Source: Pedosphaera sp.
GTDB lineage: Bacteria > Verrucomicrobiota > Verrucomicrobiae > Limisphaerales > Pedosphaeraceae
NCBI GenBank assembly: GCA_028293265.1
Contig: JAQGPB010000465.1
Span: forward strand, 1 to 11,647
Length of the DNA stretch: 11,647 nucleotides
Reading direction: 5' to 3'
Position 1 is the first letter of the stretch; each line of letters opens with the position of its first letter. The notes beneath the pieces were generated by a model. The model did not search any database. It was not told where the DNA came from and was given only the letters and a program-made list of their open reading frames with translations. Made by a program: the position numbers and the translations under genes. Shown in pieces: positions 6,538-11,647 of the stretch.

Positions 6538-8967
6538 ATGAAACGCCCGCTCATCGCCGTGGCGTTGCTTTATGTGGGCGGGATTCTGCTGGCGGGATTG
6601 CCGATGCCTTTGGTCCCGCTGTTCGTGTCGGCATTTGTCCTCGCATTTTTATTTTTCGTTTGGACAGCGGCGAGGCGGATTTTGCTCTGTGCGTTGATCG
6701 TCCTGACCGGCTGGATCAATCTCGCCCAACGCACCACCGTACTTTCGCCAAATGATTTGCGAACCATCCTCCCCCACCCCGAGGAAATCCTCACCATCCG
6801 GGGCAAGCTGAGCGAGACGCCTTATCACCGCGTCCACGAAGCCAAGGACAAGGAAGTCTGGAGTTCCATGGTGCGAATCGAAACGACCGCAATTCGCCTT
6901 GGCGAAGGCGAATGGCAGCCCGCCGACGGAAAAATCATCGCCAGCACAAAAGAATTCCTGCCTGAAACATTTTTCGCCGGGCAAATCGTCGAGGTCAACG
7001 GCGTGCTTCACCAAGTGCGCCGCCCCGTGACGGAAGGCTTGTTCGACTATCGCGCCTTTCTCGCCCACCAAGGCATCTATCATCAACTCGACGTAAAATG
7101 GGTCGCCGACTGGCGCATCGTTTCCACGCCATCGCAACCGCCTCTCTCGGACCAATTCTGCAACTGGGCCAGAAAAACAATTGCGTTGGGCTTGCCAGTC
7201 GAAGATGAATCGCTGCGGCTCGAATGGGCGCTCACCCTCGGCTGGAAAGCCGCCCTGACCGAAGAGGTTTCCGAGCCGTTCATCAAGGCGGCGACCTATC
7301 ATATATTCGCAGTAGATGGGCTGCGCATCGCGATTGTCTCCGGAATTCTCGTCGCGCTGTTTCGCGTGCTGGGAATTCCGCGCGCCTGGTGCGGACTCCT
7401 CGCCGTCCCGTTCATCGGGTTCTACGCCGCTATGACCGGCTGGCCCGCCTCGGCGATTCGCGCCATCGTGATGATCACCGTCGTCTTCGGCGGCTGGGCT
7501 TTGAAACGCCCCAGCGACTTCCTCAACTCGCTCTTCATGGCCGCGCTCATCATTCTCGTCTGGGAACCGCGCCAACTTTTTCAAGCCGGATTTCAACTTT
7601 CGTTCTTCGTCGTCCTCTGCATCATCCTGATTCTTCCCGCCTTCAAGCGCCTGGAAAACTTTCTGCTCCAGACCGACCCGCTCATTCCAGAAATCTTGCT
7701 CACCGGCTGGCAAAAAACCTGGCGCGAAGCGGCCCGCTGGCTCATTGGATTGTTCTTCACTTCCGTTGCGGCGTGGCTCGGTTCGATTCCCCTCGTCGTC
7801 TGGTATTTTCATCTGGTAACACCCGTCAGCGGACCCGCGAATGTCCTTGCCGTGCCCTTATGCGCGTTGGTGCTGATCTGCAATCTCTCTGCCATGCTGT
7901 TTGCATGGGTCCCGTTCATTACCGTGCTGTTCAACCACGCCGGCTGGTTCCTGATGGAATGCATCCGCGCCACCAGCCACTGGTCCGCGAACTGGCCCGG
8001 CGCCTATTTTTACGCGCCGATGCCCGGATTTTTCACCATCGCCCTCTACTATCTCATCCTGCTCACGGCGCTGACCGGCTGGTTGTTCAAGGGCAAGAGC
8101 CGTCATTGGAAAATTGGCAGCGTCGTTTGCCTCACGGTCCTCTGGTGTGGACTTTGGCTGCGCGAGCGTCCTTCAGCGTCGTTCACGATTTTGCCTTTGA
8201 ACGGCGGACACGCCATCTATTTTCAATCGCCCAATGGCGGAAGCGATTGGCTCATTGACTGCGGCAGTGAATCGGCCGTGGCCGGCGTGATGAAACCTTT
8301 TCTCCAGGCGCAAGGTGTGAACCGCCTCGACAACCTGCTGCTCACACATGGCGAAATCAATTACTCCGGCGGCGCGCCGCTCATCACGCAACTGTTTCGC
8401 CCCCGCAACCTCTACACCAGCGCCATCCATTTCCGCTCGCCCGGCTATCGTGAATTCGCCGCCGATGCGAAAGACCAGCCCGCCTGGCGAGCGCCCCTCC
8501 AAGCCGGCGACCACCTCGGCCCGTGGACGATTCTCTATCCTCCATCCAATACCAAATTCGCAAAGGCAAACGACAACCCCCTCGCCCTGCTCGGTGAAAT
8601 CCACGGCATCCGCATCCTCCTCCTCTCCGACCTCAGCCACCTCGGCCAAAACGCCCTGCTCAATGCCACCGCCGCCAGCAACAACACCAACAACCTCCAC
8701 GCCGACATCGTCATCGCCGGCCCGCCCGGCGACAGCGAGCCTCTGAACGAAGCCCTCCTCGACGCCATCCAACCCCGCGTCATCATCATCGCCGACTCCC
8801 AGCAACCCGCCAACAAACGCGCCAGCGCAAAATTGAAAGACCGCCTCGCCCTACGCAACCTCCAGGTGTGCTACACCAGCGCCTCCGACGCCGTAACGTT
8901 CACTATCCGCACCGACCATTGGGAATTGCGCTCGATGGATGGAATGAGAATTTCAAACACTCCATGA
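6538..8967 (+). CDS. comEC: ComEC/Rec2-family DNA uptake channel with a degenerate metallo-beta-lactamase-like C-terminal domain
   Basis: The protein is 809 residues. N-terminal membrane spans (5-62) lead into a DUF4131/OB-like extracytoplasmic region (about 80-195). The central Competence domain follows (about 225-520), with the core TYHIFAVDGLRIAIVSG (253-269), GWPASAIRAIVM (301-312) and FQAGFQLSFFVVL (348-360). The C-terminal metallo-beta-lactamase-like domain (about 548-795) has NGGHAIYFQ, WLIDCG and LLLTHGEINYSGG in family order. In naturally competent bacteria this protein moves single-stranded DNA across the inner membrane. Two things are odd. The usual SGLH signature reads DGLR. The metal-binding THxDxDH motif reads THGEINY (603-609), the later GD reads SD (697-698), and the usual HHGS position reads GPPG (728-731). 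The channel may be intact, but hydrolase activity of the C-terminal domain is doubtful. It follows vanZ by 3 bp. Confidence 0.92.
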   Translation: MKRPLIAVALLYVGGILLAGLPMPLVPLFVSAFVLAFLFFVWTAARRILLCALIVLTGWINLAQRTTVLSPNDLRTILPHPEEILTIRGKLSETPYHRVHEAKDKEVWSSMVRIETTAIRLGEGEWQPADGKIIASTKEFLPETFFAGQIVEVNGVLHQVRRPVTEGLFDYRAFLAHQGIYHQLDVKWVADWRIVSTPSQPPLSDQFCNWARKTIALGLPVEDESLRLEWALTLGWKAALTEEVSEPFIKAATYHIFAVDGLRIAIVSGILVALFRVLGIPRAWCGLLAVPFIGFYAAMTGWPASAIRAIVMITVVFGGWALKRPSDFLNSLFMAALIILVWEPRQLFQAGFQLSFFVVLCIILILPAFKRLENFLLQTDPLIPEILLTGWQKTWREAARWLIGLFFTSVAAWLGSIPLVVWYFHLVTPVSGPANVLAVPLCALVLICNLSAMLFAWVPFITVLFNHAGWFLMECIRATSHWSANWPGAYFYAPMPGFFTIALYYLILLTALTGWLFKGKSRHWKIGSVVCLTVLWCGLWLRERPSASFTILPLNGGHAIYFQSPNGGSDWLIDCGSESAVAGVMKPFLQAQGVNRLDNLLLTHGEINYSGGAPLITQLFRPRNLYTSAIHFRSPGYREFAADAKDQPAWRAPLQAGDHLGPWTILYPPSNTKFAKANDNPLALLGEIHGIRILLLSDLSHLGQNALLNATAASNNTNNLHADIVIAGPPGDSEPLNEALLDAIQPRVIIIADSQQPANKRASAKLKDRLALRNLQVCYTSASDAVTFTIRTDHWELRSMDGMRISNTP

Positions 8968-8977
8968 AAGTAGGCGC

Positions 8978-10447
8978 TTACTGGCTCAACCGATAAAACA
9001 TCTGCGCCCCGGAAATGTTATTGGTCACGGTGCTCTGCCCATTAACTACCACAGGCGGCGGGGAAACAGTGCTCCAAACCACCGGTGGAACCAAGCTTGT
9101 CGTGCATTGCAAAGTGATCCCCGTGTAATCAAAGCCAGCTACATTGGTTGGCCAAGTTAAAATGGCATTCGGGCCGGACATGCTCATATTCAGTTGCGGC
9201 GCAAGTGAAAGAGCGAACATTGTGCCGTCGCCCGTTCCGTTGGTATAATTGCCGTTGTCGGTCGTGCCATATAATGTGTTTCCAGATAGAATTACTCCCG
9301 CCCACGGTGCAGCGCCGTCAAAGCCACCCGTAAAGGTATACAGGATTGTAAAATCCGTGCCATTTGTATTGACCGCGAAAACCGTACCACAGCCCAAACC
9401 TCCAGCCACCAGTGTCGTCCCGTAGAGGGTGCTGCCAGACAAAAATAATCCCGCAAGCGGAGCACGCCCGTCACTGTTGGTGTAGTAAGGATTGTCGGTG
9501 AAACTATGGAGAATCGTATAGTATGCCCCATCGATGCTGACGGCAAAAACACTGCCATTTCCCGAACTGCCTCCATTCTCGGCAGTCCCATACAAGGTGC
9601 CGGCTGATAAAATCAAACTGCCACGAGGGATGGCACCATCGCCATTTCCTCCAAAATTATGCAGGTTTGTAAAATGCGTACCGTCGGTGTGGATACTAAA
9701 GACCGTCCCGCCCCCCATGATCCCGCCCTCCTCCGTCGCGCCATAAAGCGTATTGGTTCCCTGCATCAGTTCACCTCCTGCACCGCCGGATAAAACCAGG
9801 CGACCAACAGGATGTGATCCATCATTGTTGGTGGGATAAGAACCTGAAGTTGCGGTAAAGTTGTATAAGTTTGTAAATCCACTGCCGTCTAAGTTAATGG
9901 AGAAAATCGTGCCGTTGTTCATGATGCCGCCCCCATGCGTTACCCCATATAGGGTATTGCCCTGCAAAATCATTCCAAGGGGATAAGCTCCGCCGGAAAT
10001 CGCATAGGGATTATTTGATGTAAACGAATGCAAAGTTGTAAAGCCTGAGCCATCGGTATTGAGCTTAAATACCCCACCGCTGCCCGACGCTCCGCCGACG
10101 TATGCCGTGCCGTATAAAACGCCGCCTGACAAAACCAAACCGGCGTAAGGTTCAGCTCCGTCACCGTTCGGATCATATGACGCGGAAAAACTGTGCAGAT
10201 TCGAATAAGTCGTCCCATCCGTGTTGGCGGCGAAGACCGTGCCACCGGATCCAAAGCTGCCACCGTAAGTGGTAACTCCGTAAATTCTGTTACTGGATAT
10301 GATTAACGCCCCCTGCGGATTATACCCGCCATTATCAAATTTATGCAACGTCTGAAATGTTTGGGCAGCAGCAGTTTCAGCCATCAATAGGCCCAGTGTG
10401 GTGATGAATGCAAGGAGTGGTAATGTCTTTCTAATATTGGTTTTCAC
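8978..10447 (-). CDS. Secreted seven-repeat GloVer (TIGR03803-like) protein
   Basis: The protein is 489 residues with a signal peptide cleaved about after Ala28 (AAA-Q). It contains seven repeats of 51-68 residues, at about 31-81, 82-136, 137-191, 192-259, 260-310, 311-366 and 367-417. The pattern is LhxF...DGa.P.agLvLsg.tLYGtt..GG..g.GtvFai..dG. This matches the Gloeobacter/Verrucomicrobia 'GloVer' tandem repeat (TIGR03803, from memory). Repeat 4 has a roughly 10-residue insertion (222-232). The C-terminal 75 residues (415-489), with LTWP, LQCTTSL, W and FYRL, resemble the C-terminal module of many Verrucomicrobia extracellular proteins. Function is unknown. Seven blade-like repeats make a closed beta-propeller plausible, which is inference. 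The start is GTG at 10447: an in-frame stop lies just upstream and no better start exists. The gene ends 10 bp from comEC, facing it. Confidence 0.93.
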   Translation of the reverse strand: MKTNIRKTLPLLAFITTLGLLMAETAAAQTFQTLHKFDNGGYNPQGALIISSNRIYGVTTYGGSFGSGGTVFAANTDGTTYSNLHSFSASYDPNGDGAEPYAGLVLSGGVLYGTAYVGGASGSGGVFKLNTDGSGFTTLHSFTSNNPYAISGGAYPLGMILQGNTLYGVTHGGGIMNNGTIFSINLDGSGFTNLYNFTATSGSYPTNNDGSHPVGRLVLSGGAGGELMQGTNTLYGATEEGGIMGGGTVFSIHTDGTHFTNLHNFGGNGDGAIPRGSLILSAGTLYGTAENGGSSGNGSVFAVSIDGAYYTILHSFTDNPYYTNSDGRAPLAGLFLSGSTLYGTTLVAGGLGCGTVFAVNTNGTDFTILYTFTGGFDGAAPWAGVILSGNTLYGTTDNGNYTNGTGDGTMFALSLAPQLNMSMSGPNAILTWPTNVAGFDYTGITLQCTTSLVPPVVWSTVSPPPVVVNGQSTVTNNISGAQMFYRLSQ

Positions 10448-10724
10448 AAGTTGATTTTATTGGTCCGATTGCTTTGAGCGTTGGTTCGGCCTTCTCCTTT
10501 GAGACTGTTCCGCCCCAGCCGCTCCGGCAGCAAATTTTGAGCCAAAAGAGCAAGCGCAGAGTCCTACGGAGATTGGCCCCCGAAAAAGCGCATGACCGCG
10601 AGGCAGGGTCCAGAATCACAGCCCGCCCGTGCCAGAAAACAGGACAGTGTCCCGATGCAAAAAGGTTCGGATTGGATCAGTGAATGTCATAATGGTATTT
10701 TTGTTCCACACTTACCCACGTTGA
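10448..10724. other. Upstream region of the GloVer gene with no supported feature
   Basis: This stretch should contain the promoter of the minus-strand GloVer gene. I cannot point to a convincing -35/-10 pair. The sequence just before the GTG (AATAAAATCAACTT on the minus strand) lacks a Shine-Dalgarno. A purine-rich AAAGGAG lies on the minus strand about 45 nt upstream of the GTG but is not followed by a fitting start in that frame. No coding region is supported. Confidence 0.5.
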
Positions 10725-10825
10725 AAAAGCGCCAGAGGACTGGCGCACTCCAAGACGCTTGCGCGACCAAAAGGCCCGCTCGAACTTCCGCCAGGTCTTG
10801 GACTGCGGCAGTCCCCTGCCGCTTT
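10725..10825. repeat. Paired REP-like hairpin units in inverted orientation
   Basis: The first unit, read on the minus strand (10725-10766), contains the hairpin GCGCCAG-AGGA-CTGGCGC (10729-10746) and CTTGGAGTGC. The second unit, on the plus strand (10788-10825), contains CCAGGTCTTGGACTGCGG and the hairpin GCGGCAG-TCCC-CTGCCGC (10805-10822). The outer sequences 10732-10756 and 10795-10819 are reverse complements with about four mismatches in 25. Two related, oppositely oriented units around a short spacer are the usual arrangement of REP doublets (BIMEs). A third unit is at 11036-11083. Confidence 0.75.
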
Positions 10826-10887
10826 GACCGAGGGCGTTTCCATCCAGTGCCAAACAGCGGTTTAAGCGGGTAGCCAAAATAAATGCA

Positions 10888-10902
10888 ACAGTTGGGAACT
10901 GT
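10888..10902. repeat. Short perfect hairpin ACAGTT-GGG-AACTGT
   Basis: Six-bp perfect arms around GGG, in the spacer between the REP-like units. No T-run follows on either strand. It may be part of the same composite intergenic element. Confidence 0.4.
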
Positions 10903-10965
10903 GCCCGTCCGGGAGCGGTGGCTGCAACCAAGAGGATCAAACCTGCCAAACGCGCGGCAACGCCC

Positions 10966-10995
10966 TCCCCGTCTTCGGGGATAGAATTCCCCGAA
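10966..10995. repeat. Overlapping, mutually exclusive hairpins
   Basis: TCCCCG-TCTT-CGGGGA (10966-10981) and TTCGGGGA-TAGAAT-TCCCCGAA (10974-10995) share the CGGGGA strand, so only one can form at a time. Both are perfect. The position, over 500 bp upstream of the GloVer start and among repeats, argues against a simple attenuator for that gene. Confidence 0.5.
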
Positions 10996-11035
10996 CGCAG
11001 TATTCGCACATTGAACCCCTGAACCATCCCGATCT

Positions 11036-11083
11036 CCGCCAGGTTTTGGAGTGCGGTGGCAAGCGCAGCGCGACACCGCTTTC
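11036..11083 (+). repeat. Third REP-like unit, variant with a longer hairpin
   Basis: It begins CCGCCAGGTTTTGGAGTGCGG and ends CACCGCTTT, parallel to the unit at 10788-10825 (CCGCCAGGTCTTGGACTGCGG ... CCGCTTT). The interior differs: GCGGTG (11053-11058) pairs with CACCGC (11074-11079) and encloses a GCGC-A-GCGC inner stem. The conserved borders with a changed but still pairing interior support a repeat family under structural constraint. Confidence 0.7.
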
Positions 11084-11153
11084 GGAAGCCGGACGGGACA
11101 AAAATTCTACAGGAGGTAACTGTTTGTCTCTTTTGTTTTGCGCACTTCCCTAA

Positions 11154-11228
11154 TTCAGAAAAACGACCCTTTTTCCGTGTAGGGAAAAAAGTTTTTTTCA
11201 GGGGTCAAAAACTTCGTGTTTTTCTGAA
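11154..11228. repeat. AT-rich nested inverted repeat
   Basis: The outer arms TTCAGAAAAAC (11154-11164) and GTTTTTCTGAA (11218-11228) are perfect. Inside, GACCC (11165-11169) can pair with GGGTC (11202-11206), and CTTTTTCC (11169-11176) with the GGGAAAAAAG that follows at 11182-11191. The whole could fold as one long stem-loop of about 75 nt. It is much more AT-rich than the flanking GC-rich repeats. No gene abuts it. Confidence 0.55.
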
Positions 11229-11303
11229 AGCACGGATGGCCCGTAAACATTGCCCGCAACCGCCTTTTTTTCACAAAGATTCATCAAAGAAAATAAACGT
11301 GTC

Positions 11304-11320
11304 AAACCTACCGTAGGTTT
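11304..11320. promoter_or_regulatory. Operator-like palindrome AAACCTAC-C-GTAGGTTT
   Basis: Perfect 8-bp arms around one central base. The size and symmetry are those of a dimeric regulator site, but no promoter elements or adjacent gene in the window tie it to a target. A second small inverted repeat, ATACTC-AAAATA-GAGTAT, lies at 11359-11376. Confidence 0.35.
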
Positions 11321-11413
11321 CATTTTCCAGGATCCCCTCTGGTAAGCTGGCTCAATGAATACTCAAAATAGAGTATGGCAGGGTTCAAGCCGCGTCGCTC
11401 GCGGGTCGGCAGC

Positions 11414-11439
11414 GCCGGGCGTCCCGCCCGTCGCCCGGC
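11414..11439. repeat. GC-rich hairpin GCCGGGCG/CGCCCGGC
   Basis: Perfect 8-bp arms (11414-11421 and 11432-11439) around a 10-nt loop. No T-run follows. It sits directly before the CCCTCAAC repeats. Confidence 0.5.
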
Positions 11440-11532
11440 CCTCAACCCTCAACGATCAACCCTCAACCACATCGGGGCGGAGTTTCTCGCTAAATCAGCC
11501 CCAATCTCACCCTCAACCAACAACCCTCAACC
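11439..11532 (+). repeat. CCCTCAAC simple-repeat tract, interrupted
   Basis: The unit CCCTCAAC or close variants occurs repeatedly in 11439-11467 and again in 11510-11532. The two groups are separated by about 40 bp that includes GCGGAGTTTCTCGCTAAATC. It looks like expanded, decaying simple sequence in a gene-free region. Confidence 0.6.
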
Positions 11533-11566
11533 ATTTGGCCCAGCCAGCCCCATTCCGCCAATTGGA

Positions 11567-11647
11567 ACTTGGAGCTTGGTTATTCTCTGGAGCTTGGAGC
11601 TTGGACGCTTGGAGCTTCTCAAACGGCGCGGAGTTTCTCACCAAATC
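11567..11647 (+). repeat. Second copy of the CTTGGAGCTT dispersed repeat, plus a direct repeat at the window edge
   Basis: The segment 11583-11620 (TTCTCTGGAGCTTGGAGC ... GCTTGGAGCTTCTC) matches the right arm of the dps-cupin spacer repeat (2659-2695) with a few differences and one indel. CTTGGAGC recurs as an internal unit. The final 20 bp (11628-11647) repeat 11477-11496 (GCGGAGTTTCTCGCTAAATC) with two mismatches. The element continues past the window. Confidence 0.65.

Noticed and set aside
6649..8258. Long frames in other phases over comEC (minus strand 6649-7812, plus strand 7224-8258)
   Set aside because: They are rich in Arg, Glu and Gly, typical of GC-rich shadow frames. The ComEC frame carries all the family motifs.
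11056..11316. 86-codon plus-strand frame and the AGGAGGT at 11111-11117
   Set aside because: The frame crosses a REP-like unit and the AT-rich palindrome with no protein-like pattern. The strong Shine-Dalgarno is followed only by a TTG that opens a 9-codon frame.
11439..11647. CRISPR-like array at the right edge
   Set aside because: The repeats are short, irregularly spaced and degenerate, with no uniform spacers and no cas gene nearby.

Overview
The window looks like chromosomal DNA from a Verrucomicrobiota bacterium, most likely of the Pedosphaera/Limisphaerales type. Three things point there. One gene encodes a seven-repeat 'GloVer' (Gloeobacter/Verrucomicrobia, TIGR03803-like) secreted protein ending in the W/FYRL C-terminal module often seen in that phylum. 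Shine-Dalgarno sites are weak or absent at several genes. The spacers are full of short palindromic, dispersed-looking repeats. The taxonomic placement is an inference from protein style, not a database result.

Layout, left to right. The tail of a plus-strand gene (1-96, probably a COG4551-type low-molecular-weight phosphatase) overlaps by 10 bp the end of a minus-strand intramembrane metalloprotease (S2P/M50, 87-1439). A 508-bp spacer (1440-1947) follows. It holds two inverted-repeat elements and no supported gene, then leads into dps (1948-2556, plus). A 126-bp hairpin repeat separates dps from a small cupin gene (plus, ending 3073). A palindromic GTTACATCGTTACAA hairpin (3087-3137) sits in the convergent gap before a minus-strand, operon-like block read from 5981 down to 3176: an unrecognised exported protein, then pdxJ, then acpS. 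A 94-bp divergent spacer leads to a plus-strand pair, a VanZ-family membrane protein and comEC (6076-8967). This pair converges, with a 10-bp gap, on the GloVer protein gene (10447-8978, minus). The last 1.2 kb (10448-11647) has no gene I can support. It is a patchwork of REP-like hairpins, inverted repeats and short simple repeats.

Most genes are housekeeping: pdxJ makes pyridoxine 5'-phosphate, acpS activates acyl carrier protein, and Dps protects DNA and stores iron. ComEC would be the inner-membrane DNA uptake channel, but the metal-binding motifs of its C-terminal metallo-beta-lactamase-like domain are degenerate. I see no CRISPR array, tRNA, rRNA, transposase or phage gene. I found no clear new multi-gene system. 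The points most worth a second look are the repeat families between genes, the altered ComEC C-terminal domain, the seven-repeat GloVer protein and the unknown exported protein upstream of pdxJ.
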